Below, in pieces: positions 1 through 8,598 of a stretch of DNA of 64,000 bases. Location of the stretch: the NCBI GenBank assembly GCA_050697155.1, contig JBOGZD010000002.1:5545-69544 (forward strand). Reading direction: 5' to 3'. How positions within the stretch are numbered: the first letter of the stretch is position 1; each line of letters starts with the position of its first letter. The position numbers and the translations under genes are program-made. The notes beneath the pieces were generated by a model. The model saw only the letters and a program-made list of their open reading frames with translations. It was not told the origin of the DNA and made no database searches. The stretch comes from JBOGZD01 sp050697155 (lineage in GTDB: Bacteria; Actinomycetota; Thermoleophilia; Solirubrobacterales; 70-9).

Positions 1-1053
1 CTTCGGCGCCAGCGCCAGGTAGGCCGACGCCTGGGCCAGGTTGAGCGCGCACTCGGGCAGCCCGACCCGGTCCACCGCCTGACCCGCCGCGGTGGCGACG
101 ACGAGCGCCTGCGGGTCCGCGTTGCCGATGTCCTCGGAGGCGAGAATCACCATCCGGCGGGCGATGAAGCGTGGGTCCTCGCCGCCCTCGAGCATCGCCG
201 CGAGGTAGTAGACCGAAGCGTCGGGGTCTGACCCGCGGGTCGCCTTGATCCACGCCGAGATGTAGTCGTAGTGTCGGTCGCCCTCGCGGTCGTAGGTGAC
301 CGCCTTGCGCTGCAGCGCGTCCTCGGCGGTGCCGAGGTCGATCGCGCCTCCCGCCGCATCGGCGGCCTCAACCGCGCGCTCGAGCGCGGCGAGCGCGGTG
401 CGGGCGTCGCCACCGGCGCGCTCGGCGAGCAGCTCGAGCGCCTCGTCGTCGATCCGCGGCGGATCGGCGATCCCGCGCTCGGGGTTGGCGAGCGCCCGCC
501 GCAGCAGCTCGGCGAGCTGTCGGGGATCGAGCGGGTGAAGCTCGTAGATCTGGCAGCGCGAGAGCAGGGCGTTGTTGACCTCGAAGTAGGGGTTCTCGGT
601 CGTCGCCCCGATCAGGGTCACGAGGTCCTCCTCGACCGCGGGCAGCAGCGCGTCCTGCTGCGCCTTGTTGAAGCGGTGGATCTCGTCGAGGAAGAAGATC
701 GTCGGCTGATCCGTGCCCCGGCGGCGCTCCTCGGCGCGGGCGATCACCGCCCTGACCTCGGCGCGGCCGGCGTTGACCGCCGACTCCTCCTCGAACGCGC
801 CCCGGGCGGCGGCGGCGATTATCCGCGCCAGCGTCGTCTTCCCCGACCCGGCCGGGCCGTAGAGGATCGCCGAGTGGGGCTCGCCGGACTCGATCGCCAC
901 CCGCAGCGACGAGCCGGGCCCGAGCAGGTGCTCCTGGCCGACGAGCTCATCGAGCGACCGCGGCCGCATCCGCACCGCCAGCGGCGCCTCGGCGAACGGC
1001 ACCCCGGTGCGCCGCTCGGCGGTCTCCTCGCCGGTGTCGAACAACCGCTCCAC
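1..1053 (-). CDS. rarA: Replication-associated recombination protein A (RarA/MgsA), 3' end outside window
   Basis: AAA+ ATPase of the clamp-loader superfamily that acts at stalled replication forks. 351 codons are visible and the frame is still open at base 1, so the C-terminus is missing. Walker A GPAGSGKT lies at about residues 66-73 and Walker B LDEIH at about 122-126. The sensor region (GATTENPYFEVNNALLSRC) and the helical-domain text VGLPECALNLAQA are typical of RarA. The GTG start at 1053 is chosen because a GATACT -10 box (1060-1065) ends 6 nt before it, suggesting leaderless mRNA. It diverges from the TauE gene across a perfect inverted repeat. Confidence 0.93.
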   Translation of the reverse strand, partial: MERLFDTGEETAERRTGVPFAEAPLAVRMRPRSLDELVGQEHLLGPGSSLRVAIESGEPHSAILYGPAGSGKTTLARIIAAAARGAFEEESAVNAGRAEVRAVIARAEERRRGTDQPTIFFLDEIHRFNKAQQDALLPAVEEDLVTLIGATTENPYFEVNNALLSRCQIYELHPLDPRQLAELLRRALANPERGIADPPRIDDEALELLAERAGGDARTALAALERAVEAADAAGGAIDLGTAEDALQRKAVTYDREGDRHYDYISAWIKATRGSDPDASVYYLAAMLEGGEDPRFIARRMVILASEDIGNADPQALVVATAAGQAVDRVGLPECALNLAQASAYLALAPK

Positions 1054-1059
1054 GCGGGC

Positions 1060-1088
1060 AGTATCCCGCGAGCCTCCTGCGGGATACT
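1060..1088. promoter_or_regulatory. Inverted repeat holding both divergent -10 boxes (rarA / tauE)
   Basis: Arms AGTATCCCGC (1060-1069) and GCGGGATACT (1079-1088) form a perfect 10-bp inverted repeat with a 9-bp spacer. Read outward, each arm ends in GATACT, a plausible -10 hexamer: 6 nt before the rarA GTG on the minus strand, and 10 nt before the TTG at 1099 on the plus strand. It may be a symmetric divergent promoter, a repressor operator, or both. Confidence 0.6.
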
Positions 1089-1098
1089 CGCGCCCGCC

Positions 1099-1844
1099 TT
1101 GGAGGCACTTGAGATCGCAGCGGTCGTCGCATGGGCCTTCGTGGTCTCGCTCGTGGGCGGCATGGTCGGCTTGGTGCTCGGCAACCTGCGGCTGCCGCTG
1201 CTACTGGTCTTCGCCAGCTCGCCGGCCGCGGGAGCGGGCGCCAACGTCGCAGTCAGCGGCGCGGCGCCGCCGGCCGCCACGCCGGCGCCGGGCGAATCGA
1301 CTGGCGGCTCTTCTGGTGGATGGCGCCCACCTCGCTGGTCGGGGCGGTCGGCGGTGGCCTGGTCTCGGGCGAGGTCCCCGACGAGCCGCTGCTGATCGCG
1401 ATCGGGGTCGTGATCCTCTACGGCGCCTGGGAGGTCTACCGCCAGGACGTCGGCGCTGCACCGCCCTCCCCAGGCCTTCGGACGCACCTGCTCAACGCCG
1501 CGCTCGTCGGGCTCGCAGTGGGCCTGCTGGGCGGCTTCGTCGGCCTCATCCTCGGCTCGCCGCGGCTGCCGGCGCTGGTGAAGTACGCGGGGATCACGCC
1601 CCACGCGGTCGTGGGGACGAACGCGGCTGTCGGCGTGATCGTCGGGATCGGGGGGTTGGTCGGCCACCTGCCGAGCGGGGTCGACTGGGACCTGTTCGCC
1701 GCCGGCTGCGCCGGCGGCGTCCCCGGCGCCTACCTCGGCGCCCAGCTCACCGGGCGACTCGACGAGCACGCCCTGCTGCGCGCCTGCGCCGCCGTGCTGG
1801 TGCTCAGCGGCGTCGCCATTCTCGTTCGTGCCGCCGTGGGCTGA
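1099..1844 (+). CDS. TauE/SafE family permease, interrupted by an apparent 1-nt frameshift
   Basis: Membrane protein of the sulfite exporter TauE/SafE (DUF81) family, about 248 residues if repaired. The N-terminal part (EIAAVVAWAFVVSLVGGMVG, then ANVAVSGAA) reads in frame 1 from TTG 1099. From about 1275 the family sequence continues in frame 3 (RIDWRLFWWMAPTSLVGAV, then the second repeat GLLGGFVGLILGSPRLPAL) to the stop at 1844. Adding one base in the GC run near 1262-1275 restores one reading frame. Both halves look conserved, so this is either a very recent lesion or a sequence error. The start is uncertain because TTG 1099 is the only reasonable initiator in the first frame. Confidence 0.75.
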
Positions 1845-1884
1845 CCGCGTGGGCCGGGGATGCGGCGCGGGTAGTCTGGACGGG

Positions 1885-3231
1885 ATGGGCGAGGAAACGA
1901 CCGTCGCGCGGACCCGAGCGGACGCCGACGCGGTCGAGCTGCTCGGCGAGCTGATCCGCATCGACACCTCGAACCCCCCTGGCAACGAGCAGCCAGCGCA
2001 GGAGCTGCTGGAGGCGACGCTGTCGGCCGCGGGCTTCGAGTGCGAGCTGCTCGCGGCCGAGCCCGGCCGACCGAACCTGGTCGCCGGCCTGGACGGCGAG
2101 GCCGACGGGCCGACGCTGTGCCTGCTGGGCCACACCGACACCGTGCCCGCCGACCCGAGCGAGTGGAGCTTCGACCCCTGGGCGGGAGACGTGGTCGACG
2201 GCATGGTCCGCGGCCGCGGGGCGCAGGACATGAAGGACCAGGTCGCGGCCGAGGTCGCCGCCGCGGCGGCGCTCGCCCGCGACGGCTGGCGCCCCGCCCG
2301 GGGCCGGCTGCTGGTGGTGGCCACCGCCGACGAGGAGGTCGGCGCCGAGCACGGCGCGGCATGGCTGTGCGAGGAGCACCCCGACAAGGTGCGCGCCGAC
2401 ATGGTCGTCAACGAGGGCGGCGGCACCGCGTTCGAGCTCGCCGGACGGCGGTTCTACACCCTCTGCGTCGGCGAGAAGGGCGTCTGCCGGTTCAGGCTCT
2501 CCGCCCGGGGTGCCGCGGGCCACGCGTCGATCCCGGGGATCGGCGAGAACGCCCTGCTGAAGCTCGCTCCGGCGCTGGTGAGGCTCGGCGAGCAGCCGGA
2601 TCTCGACCCGACCCCCGAGAGCATCCGGTTCCTCGCCACCCTGCTCGACGACACCGAGGCCAGGCACGACGCGGCCTGGCTCGAGGGCGCGATCGAGCGC
2701 CTGCGCGGGATCTCGCCCCTGCTGGCCGCGTATCTCGCCGAGCCGATGAGCCGGGTGACCGTGGTCCCCACCCGCGCCCATGCCTCCGACAAGGACAACG
2801 TGATCCCGTCACGGGCCGAGACGCTGGTCGACTGCCGGGCCCCGCCCGGGATCGGACCGGAGCAGGTGCGCGAACGGGTCGCCGAGGTGCTCGGGCCGCT
2901 GTTCGGCGAGCTCGACCTCGAGTTCACCGAGACAGTGGTCGGCAACCGCTCGCCGATCGACTCGCCGCTCGCGGACGCGATCGCCGGGTGGCTCGCCGAG
3001 GCGGACCCCGGGGCGACCCTGGTGCCGATCGTGATGCCCGGGTTCAGCGACAGCCACTGGTTTCGGAAGGCGTTCGACTCGGCGATCGTCTACGGCTTTC
3101 ACCCCCAGCGCGAGCTCGACCTGTTCACCGCATCCCCACTCGTCCACGCTGCCGACGAGCGCGCCGCGGTCGCCGACGTCGAGCTCGCCGCCGGCTTCTA
3201 CGCCGACCTCGCCCAGCGGGTGTTGGGGTGA
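1885..3231 (+). CDS. M20 family metallopeptidase (ArgE/DapE/CPG2-like)
   Basis: Predicted zinc-dependent amidohydrolase of 448 residues cleaving an N-acyl amino acid or peptide; the substrate cannot be told from sequence. Family signatures: GHTDTV with H83 and D85, the bridging Asp in GAQDMKD (D115), and the general base ADEEVG (E150/E151), followed by the dimerisation domain and C-terminal zinc ligand region (GFHPQRELDLF...HAADE). Start ATG 1885 is preferred over an in-frame ATG at 1828 because TAGTCT (1872-1877) ends 7 nt upstream. The next gene starts 4 nt after the stop, so the two are probably cotranscribed. Confidence 0.88.
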   Translation: MGEETTVARTRADADAVELLGELIRIDTSNPPGNEQPAQELLEATLSAAGFECELLAAEPGRPNLVAGLDGEADGPTLCLLGHTDTVPADPSEWSFDPWAGDVVDGMVRGRGAQDMKDQVAAEVAAAAALARDGWRPARGRLLVVATADEEVGAEHGAAWLCEEHPDKVRADMVVNEGGGTAFELAGRRFYTLCVGEKGVCRFRLSARGAAGHASIPGIGENALLKLAPALVRLGEQPDLDPTPESIRFLATLLDDTEARHDAAWLEGAIERLRGISPLLAAYLAEPMSRVTVVPTRAHASDKDNVIPSRAETLVDCRAPPGIGPEQVRERVAEVLGPLFGELDLEFTETVVGNRSPIDSPLADAIAGWLAEADPGATLVPIVMPGFSDSHWFRKAFDSAIVYGFHPQRELDLFTASPLVHAADERAAVADVELAAGFYADLAQRVLG

Positions 3232-3235
3232 GACG

Positions 3236-4123
3236 GTGAGCCCCGGCAACGGCTTCGGGCCCGACGGCGCCGGACCGGGGGACGGAGCGAGGGAGGGCGG
3301 GCTGCGGCTCGGCGGAATGGCGCTGCGCAACGGCCTGCTCATCCACGGGCCGTCTTCGTGGGCGATCGCCGCCCGCGGCCCGGACGGCCGGATCGAGGTC
3401 GCCTCGGGGCCGAAGCTCGCACTCGCCCGGGGCCGGGTGGGCCGGATCCCGCTGCTGCGCGGCCCCCTGCGGCTTGCCGAGGCGCTCACAGTCGTGCCGA
3501 TTGCCCGCGCGCGCCTGGGCTCTGCCCGGTTGCCGTTCGAGGACCGGGCGGTGATCGGCGCCACCGTTGCGAGCGCCCTCACCAGCGCCGCCCTTCGCCG
3601 TGTCGCTCGCCGCGAGGGCTCGGCCTCGGAGGCAGCCGTTCGCGAGGGCCTGGTCTCGCTGCTCGGCGCGCTACCGGCACTGGCCGCGCTTCGCGACGCC
3701 GATCTCGCCGCCTACCACGGCGTCGAGCACAAGGCTATCGGCGGCTACGAGACCGGCCAGGACCCGGCGTTGGTGCCGAAGGAGCACGACCGCTGCGGCT
3801 CGAACCTGGTCGCGCCGCTGATCCTGCTCTCGGTCGCGGGGCAGGCCGCGCTCGAGCGCCTGGCTCCGAAGCGCGGGCCGCTGGCCCGCGGCCTCGTCAC
3901 CGTCGCCGGCGTCGGAATCGCGGTCGAGCTGTTCGCCTATGCCGAGCGCCGTCCCGAGTCGGCGCTGGGGCGCGCCGTGCACCGCCCGGGCCACGAGATC
4001 CAGCGCCTGGTCTCGACCCGCGAGCCGACCGCCGAGCAGCTCGAAGTAGGCGCCGCGGCGCTGGACGAGATCCTACGGGTAGAGCGATCAGCGCCGCCTC
4101 CCGCAGGTACGGCGCGGATCTGA
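3236..4123 (+). CDS. DUF1385 domain-containing membrane protein
   Basis: A 295-residue protein of the DUF1385 (YqhQ-like) family, whose function is unknown. Recognisable blocks are GGMALRNGLLIHGP near the N-terminus, YHGVEHKAIGGYE in the middle and EHDRCGSNLV, followed by hydrophobic segments. GTG 3236 lies 4 bp after the M20 peptidase stop, so translation is probably coupled. The conserved His, Glu and Cys residues suggest a metal or catalytic site, but that is inference. A strong hairpin follows the gene. Confidence 0.82.
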   Translation: MSPGNGFGPDGAGPGDGAREGGLRLGGMALRNGLLIHGPSSWAIAARGPDGRIEVASGPKLALARGRVGRIPLLRGPLRLAEALTVVPIARARLGSARLPFEDRAVIGATVASALTSAALRRVARREGSASEAAVREGLVSLLGALPALAALRDADLAAYHGVEHKAIGGYETGQDPALVPKEHDRCGSNLVAPLILLSVAGQAALERLAPKRGPLARGLVTVAGVGIAVELFAYAERRPESALGRAVHRPGHEIQRLVSTREPTAEQLEVGAAALDEILRVERSAPPPAGTARI

Positions 4124-4148
4124 CGAGCGGCTGGGCGCGGCTGGCAAG

Positions 4149-4193
4149 CCCGGTGGACGAAGGCGATGCTTGAGCATCGTCGAGTCCACCGGG
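4149..4193. terminator. Hairpin after the DUF1385 gene, ahead of ftsH
   Basis: Outer arms CCCGGTGGAC (4149-4158) and GTCCACCGGG (4184-4193) are perfect complements. An inner stem GATGC-TTGA-GCATC (4165-4178) sits inside. There is no T-run, so if it terminates transcription it does so without a classical U-tract. Confidence 0.6.
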
Positions 4194-4297
4194 CGCCGCC
4201 AGGCGTGCCCAGACGCCGTCAGACCGTGCCGTGGCTGCGGGAGTCGGCGCTTGCTGCCGATACCTTGTAGCGGCCGCCTGACCGCGGCCTCTCGCCC

Positions 4298-5851
4298 ATG
4301 GCGCCACCCGGATTGCTAGGCATCGACACCTACCAGGAGTTCGTCGACGACGTCCTGATCCCCTGGGCGCCGATCCTGCTGCTCGCGGTGATCGTCTACT
4401 TCATGTGGCGGACGCTGAAGCTGATGCCGCGCACCAAGCCGCAGGAGATCTCGCCGCGGTCGAAGAGCGCGATCACCTGGGACGACGTCGCCGGGGTCGA
4501 CGAGACCAAGGCCGAGCTGCGCGAGGTGGTCGACTTCCTCTCCGACCCGAAGCGGTTCAAGCAGCTCGGCGCCAAGGTGCCCAAGGGGATCCTCCTGCAC
4601 GGCCCGCCCGGCACCGGAAAGACGCTCCTGGCGAAGGCGGTCGCCCACGAGTCCGGCGCCAATTTCTTCAGCCAGTCGGCCTCCTCGTTCATCGAGATGT
4701 TCGCCGGCCTCGGCGCCGCACGGATCCGGCGGCTGTTCAAGGAGGCGCGCGAGAACGCCCCGGCGATCGTCTTCATCGATGAGCTCGACGCGGTCGGCGC
4801 CCAGCGCGGCTCGGACATCTCCGGCGAGCGCGATCAGACCCTGAACCAGCTGCTGGTCGAGATGGACGGCTTCGATGCCCGCGACAACGTGGTCGTGATG
4901 GCGGCCTCGAACCTGCTCGAGAAGCTCGACAAGGCGCTGCTGCGACCGGGCCGCTTCGATCGCCAGGTGTTCGTGCCGGCTCCCGACATGGCGGGCCGGC
5001 GACGGATCCTCGAGGTTCACACCCGAGGCAAGCCGCTTGCCCAGGACGTGGACCTCGAGCGGATCGCCCGCCACGCCGCGGGGCTGACCGGCGCCGACCT
5101 CGCCAACCTCGCCAACGAGGCGGCGATCCTGGCCGGGCGCAAGAAGCGCGACTTCGTCGCCCAGGCCGACTTCGAGAGCGCCTTCGAGCGGGTGATCGCG
5201 GGGCTGCAGACCCGCAAGGTGATCACCGACCACGAGAAGCGCGTCGTCGCCTGGCACGAGTCCGGCCACGCGCTGGTCTCCGAGCTGCTGCCGAGCGTGG
5301 ACAAGGTGCAGAAGGTGTCGATCGTGCCCCGCGGAAAGGCGCTCGGCTACACGCTGAACCTCCCCCAGGAGGACCGCTACCTGAAGTCACGAGGGGAGCT
5401 GATCGACTACATGAAGGTCCTGCTCGCCGGCCGCGTCTCCGAGCAGATCACCTTCGGCCGGGTGACCACCGGCGCCGCGGACGACCTGCAGCGGGTGACG
5501 ACGATCGCCCGGTCGATGGTCTACGAGTACGCGATGGGGACGATGATCCGCGCCCACCAGGTGCCCGGCGACGACTACACGGTCTCCGAGTCGCTGCGCC
5601 AGACCCGCGACGAGGAGGTGACGGCGATCGCCGAGGAGGCCTATCGCGGCGCATACCAGCTGATCGCCGACCACCGCGACCTGCTGGATGAGATCGCCGA
5701 GCGGCTGCTCGCCGACGAGTCAATCGACCGCGAGGAGATCCGGGCGATCATGGAGCGCCGCCGCGAGCGGCCCGAGCGCCCCACCGAGATCCTCGACGCC
5801 GGCGTCCCCGCCGAGGCGCTGGCGAGCGAGCCGCCGCCTGAAGACGGCTGA
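4298..5851 (+). CDS. ftsH: FtsH-like ATP-dependent zinc metalloprotease, short N-terminus
   Basis: Membrane-anchored AAA+ protease, 517 residues against about 610-650 for usual FtsH. Walker A GPPGTGKT 102-109, Walker B FIDELD 159-164, second-region-of-homology RPGRFDR 216-222, zinc site HESGH 320-324 and the downstream Asp ligand in GAADDLQRVT. Only one transmembrane segment (about residues 20-37) precedes the AAA domain, so the usual two-helix anchor with an external domain is missing. The pore loop reads MFAGLGA instead of MFVGVGA. Start ATG 4298 has no clear ribosome site. It is probably a second, minimal FtsH paralogue; the main ftsH would be elsewhere. Confidence 0.85.
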   Translation: MAPPGLLGIDTYQEFVDDVLIPWAPILLLAVIVYFMWRTLKLMPRTKPQEISPRSKSAITWDDVAGVDETKAELREVVDFLSDPKRFKQLGAKVPKGILLHGPPGTGKTLLAKAVAHESGANFFSQSASSFIEMFAGLGAARIRRLFKEARENAPAIVFIDELDAVGAQRGSDISGERDQTLNQLLVEMDGFDARDNVVVMAASNLLEKLDKALLRPGRFDRQVFVPAPDMAGRRRILEVHTRGKPLAQDVDLERIARHAAGLTGADLANLANEAAILAGRKKRDFVAQADFESAFERVIAGLQTRKVITDHEKRVVAWHESGHALVSELLPSVDKVQKVSIVPRGKALGYTLNLPQEDRYLKSRGELIDYMKVLLAGRVSEQITFGRVTTGAADDLQRVTTIARSMVYEYAMGTMIRAHQVPGDDYTVSESLRQTRDEEVTAIAEEAYRGAYQLIADHRDLLDEIAERLLADESIDREEIRAIMERRRERPERPTEILDAGVPAEALASEPPPEDG

Positions 5852-6014
5852 CCCGGGCCTTCACGCCACATCAGCTTGATCGGGCTCAAGTCCATCCGTT
5901 CCGCCTTCGCTCGGGCGCTGCCTGCGAGGGCAACCTGACCGCCCGCCCGTCCCGCCCGCAAGGGGCGAGAGTCCCGACCGATCCGGGCGATTCGGCCATC
6001 TAGACTCAGCCCGG

Positions 6015-6422
6015 ATGTTCGGGCTGATCGATCACGTCGGCGTCGCCGTCGACGACCTAGACGCCGCGATCGCGCTCTACGAGGGCACCTTCCGGATGCC
6101 GCTCGCCCACCGCGAGACCGTGGAGGCGCAGGGGGTCGAGGCCGCCCTGCTCGACGTCGGCGACTGCCACGTCGAGCTGCTGCAGCCGCTCGGCGAGCAG
6201 ACCCCGATCGGCAAGCACCTCGCCAGGCGCGGGCCGGGCCTCCACCACGTCGCCTACCGAGTCGATGACATCGACGGGGTCCTCGGGGAGTTGAAGGAGG
6301 ACGGGGTCGAGCTGATCGACGCCGAGGCGCGAACCGGGATCCGCGGCAGTAGGGTCGCGTTCGTGCACCCGCGCGCAGCCGGCGGGGTGCTGACCGAGAT
6401 CGTCGAGCCGGCTGAGCATTAG
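6015..6422 (+). CDS. mce: Methylmalonyl-CoA epimerase
   Basis: VOC-fold enzyme of 135 residues that interconverts (R)- and (S)-methylmalonyl-CoA in propionate metabolism. Metal ligands are visible as H7 (IDHVGVAV), a His in PGLHHVAY (about residue 78) and E128 in LTEIVE; the text GIRGSRVAFVHP is typical of the family. The start is fixed by TAGACT (6001-6006) ending 8 nt before the ATG, consistent with leaderless mRNA. It is followed 5 nt later by a small gene and then by a methyltransferase that overlaps it, forming a three-gene unit. Confidence 0.9.
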   Translation: MFGLIDHVGVAVDDLDAAIALYEGTFRMPLAHRETVEAQGVEAALLDVGDCHVELLQPLGEQTPIGKHLARRGPGLHHVAYRVDDIDGVLGELKEDGVELIDAEARTGIRGSRVAFVHPRAAGGVLTEIVEPAEH

Positions 6423-6427
6423 AGGCG

Positions 6428-6673
6428 ATGGCAGACGAGGCGAAGCGAATCGAGATCGGGTTCAGCGGCGGGCAGGTGATGGCGACGCGCTTGACCGAGA
6501 AGGAGCTCGGCGAGCTGCGAAAGGCGCTCACTTCGACCGACAAGCTGTCGAGCGAGCAGGCGGGCTGGCACGAGCTCTCCTCGGAGGACGGCACCGTGTC
6601 GGTCGACCTGCGCGAGGTCGTCTTCGTCAAGGTCGCCGGGCCGTCGCACACGATCGGCTTCTCGGGCGAGTGA
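6428..6673 (+). CDS. Small protein, possibly DUF3107-like
   Basis: An 81-residue acidic protein. The order strand, helix (LTEKELGELRKAL), then SVDLREVVFVKVAGPSHTIGF resembles actinobacterial DUF3107 proteins, which end in a similar strand pattern, but I cannot confirm membership. It sits between the epimerase and a methyltransferase; its TGA overlaps the GTG of the methyltransferase (GTGA), implying translational coupling. Confidence 0.65.
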   Translation: MADEAKRIEIGFSGGQVMATRLTEKELGELRKALTSTDKLSSEQAGWHELSSEDGTVSVDLREVVFVKVAGPSHTIGFSGE

Positions 6674-7293
6674 GGGCAACGCTCCCGGTCAGCGCCGCGC
6701 TGGGCCTCGCGGGAGTCGCCTACTGGTTGCGCAAGCATCCCTCCGCCTGTCCCTACAGCCAGCGGTTCTTCGTCGAGCTCCCCCACCCGCTGATCACCCG
6801 CGAGCGCCTGCGCGCGGTGCTCTGCCCCGAGCCCGGCGAGAGGGTGCTCGAGATCGGCCCCGGCACCGGCTACTACACGCTCGACATGGCGGCCTGGGTC
6901 GGCCCGGGCGGGAGGATCGACATCTTCGACATCCAGCAGCAGTTCCTCGACCACACCCTGGACCGCGCGTCCCGGCGTGGGCTCGACAACGTCCACGCCA
7001 CCCAGGGCGACGCCCGGGAGCTCCCGTACGAGGACGGAACGTTCGACGCCTGCGTGCTGGTCGCGGTGCTCGGCGAGATCCCGGATCCCGAGGCCGCGCT
7101 GCGCGAGATCGGGCGCGTCCTTCGGTCGGACGGGCGCCTGGTCGTCGGGGAGTTGGCCTTCCCCGACCCTCACTTCACCGCACCGGGCGCGCTCCGCCGC
7201 CGAGCCGAGGGGGCGGGCCTGCGCCTCGAGCACCGCGACGGGCCGCCGTTCGGCTACTTCGCCCGACTGGTGAAGAGCCGCTCGGCCGGCTGA
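6670..7293 (+). CDS. Class I SAM-dependent methyltransferase
   Basis: 207 residues. Motif I is VLEIGPGTGYYTLDMA; the acidic loop DIFDIQQQFLD and motif YEDGTFDACVLVAVLGEIPDPEAALREIGRVLRSDGRLVVGE give the Methyltransf_11/UbiE-like order. The substrate is unknown. A short hydrophobic N-terminal stretch (residues 4-18) may associate with the membrane. It starts with GTG 6670, overlapping the previous stop by two bases. Confidence 0.85.
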   Translation: MRATLPVSAALGLAGVAYWLRKHPSACPYSQRFFVELPHPLITRERLRAVLCPEPGERVLEIGPGTGYYTLDMAAWVGPGGRIDIFDIQQQFLDHTLDRASRRGLDNVHATQGDARELPYEDGTFDACVLVAVLGEIPDPEAALREIGRVLRSDGRLVVGELAFPDPHFTAPGALRRRAEGAGLRLEHRDGPPFGYFARLVKSRSAG

Positions 7294-7545
7294 CTTCGTC
7301 CAACTTCCGGCGGGGAGCTTGATCGCTACCCGCTCACACCAGCGGGCGCGAGCGCCTCATCCAGCGTCTGCGTTGATGCCACCTCGTGGATAGACACCTC
7401 AGGCGGCCCGGCGATGATCTCACCGAGGGCGTCCATATCGCCGACCCGTGGGGGGCCTGGGAGCCGATCCACGAGGCATATCTGGCGAAGGGGCGCGCGG
7501 CCGGCTAACGCCGTCCAATCGTCTTCAGGCGGGGGATTCCCCTCG
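7294..7545. other. Intergenic region with a possible gene remnant
   Basis: 252 bp between convergent genes. An open frame on the plus strand (about 7386-7508, GTG start) encodes roughly 40 residues containing DPWGAWEPIHEAYLAKGR, which looks protein-like and may be the 3' end of a decayed gene. I do not recognise the family. No hairpin or promoter stands out. Confidence 0.3.
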
Positions 7546-8523
7546 CTATAGGTTGGTTATCCCCCGTTCGGCGGCGAGTGCGGGCCAGAGGCGCCCCTCC
7601 GCGTCGAGAACCGCGGCCGCCCCTTCGGTGATCCGAAGCCAATGCCCGTCCTCGGGCTCCTCTGTCTCGCTGGCGGCCTGGAGGTCGCCCGCGAGCGCGG
7701 TCCACAGCTCGGCGGCCTCACGCGCCAGCGGGGCCTGCGCCGAGCCCACCTCGTCGAGGAAGCGCGAGTACATGACCCGGAAGTTGCCGCCGCCGGTACC
7801 GCGGCGCTCGATCACCTGGTAGCAGAAGCGCGCGCACCACTGCCAGTCGGAGATCTGCTCGGGCCAGTCGCCGACCTCGGCGGCGAAGCGGCGCAGCGCC
7901 GGCAGGCCCTCGTACTCGCCCAGCGCCGGCTCGAGCATCTGGCGGGCGTTGCGGGCGATCGCCGCCGGCGCCGCGGCGCGGGGGTCGTCGAGCGCGGCGC
8001 CGTCAGGCACCGTGAGCATGTGCCCGGCCAGCGGGAAGATCGGCAGGTCGCCGTGCCGCGCCTTCGCGAGGTTCTCGAGCCGGGTCGTCTGCAGCTCCGT
8101 AAAGCCGGTGTCGGAGAGGTAGGCGAGCTCGTCGTCGTAGCCGGCGAGGACCACGGCGTGCCCGGGAAAGTGCGCCGACTTCCCGTAGTGGTCGAGGTAG
8201 TAGAGGTCGGTGAGCAGCAGCGCCGGGCGCCCCGAGTCGACGGCGGCCCGCGCGCTCGCCCAGGCGGCGGCGGGATCGTGGTGGGTCTCCAGCCGCAGCG
8301 GCAGCCCGGTGAGCTCCACGAACTGCTCCTCGAGCCGGCTCACGCGCCCGTTGGTAAAGCGCGACGGCGTCTGCCCATCAAGGGCGACGTAGTAGAAGCA
8401 GACCCCGGCGCCGAGCCCGAGCGCCATCTCCTCCGAGATCTCGACCCCGTGGAAGTCGAGCAGGTTGCGAAGCGCCGTCGAGCCGCAGTGGTTGCCCGGC
8501 AGGTGGCGATAGCCGGGGACCAT
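7546..8523 (-). CDS. BtrH-like protein (BtrH_N plus DUF4872-type domains)
   Basis: 325 residues. The N-terminal half carries the papain-like signature of BtrH_N proteins: GNHCGSTALRNLLDFHG with the putative catalytic Cys, and FPGHAVVLAGYDDE with the His. The C-terminal half (ARNARQMLEPALG...WCARFCYQVIERRGTGGGNFRVMYSRFLDE) matches the DUF4872 region usually fused to it. BtrH in butirosin synthesis transfers an acyl side chain from an acyl carrier protein. No carrier protein or other biosynthetic gene lies nearby, so the role here is open. Start ATG 8523 is chosen because homology begins right there (MVPGYRHLPGNHCG). Confidence 0.8.
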   Translation of the reverse strand: MVPGYRHLPGNHCGSTALRNLLDFHGVEISEEMALGLGAGVCFYYVALDGQTPSRFTNGRVSRLEEQFVELTGLPLRLETHHDPAAAWASARAAVDSGRPALLLTDLYYLDHYGKSAHFPGHAVVLAGYDDELAYLSDTGFTELQTTRLENLAKARHGDLPIFPLAGHMLTVPDGAALDDPRAAAPAAIARNARQMLEPALGEYEGLPALRRFAAEVGDWPEQISDWQWCARFCYQVIERRGTGGGNFRVMYSRFLDEVGSAQAPLAREAAELWTALAGDLQAASETEEPEDGHWLRITEGAAAVLDAEGRLWPALAAERGITNL

Positions 8524-8598
8524 CGTCGCTGGCGGTGACACGGGCGGTGATTCTGCCGCTTCCGCGTGTCGAGCACGGGCCCCTATCCTGCCCACGTG

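Noticed and set aside
271..1395. 374-codon plus-strand frame opposite rarA
   Set aside because: Most of it is antisense to rarA and has no family-like text; only its last part (from 1099) is the real TauE N-terminus. Long shadow frames are expected at this GC content.
819..2426. 535-codon minus-strand frame
   Set aside because: Low-complexity Ser/Arg/Pro-rich sequence opposite the TauE and M20 genes; a GC shadow.
5873..5888. CTTGA-N6-TCAAG short inverted repeat as a relative of the 42-bp element
   Set aside because: Only 16 bp, no G/C core, different spacing; too short to be meaningful.
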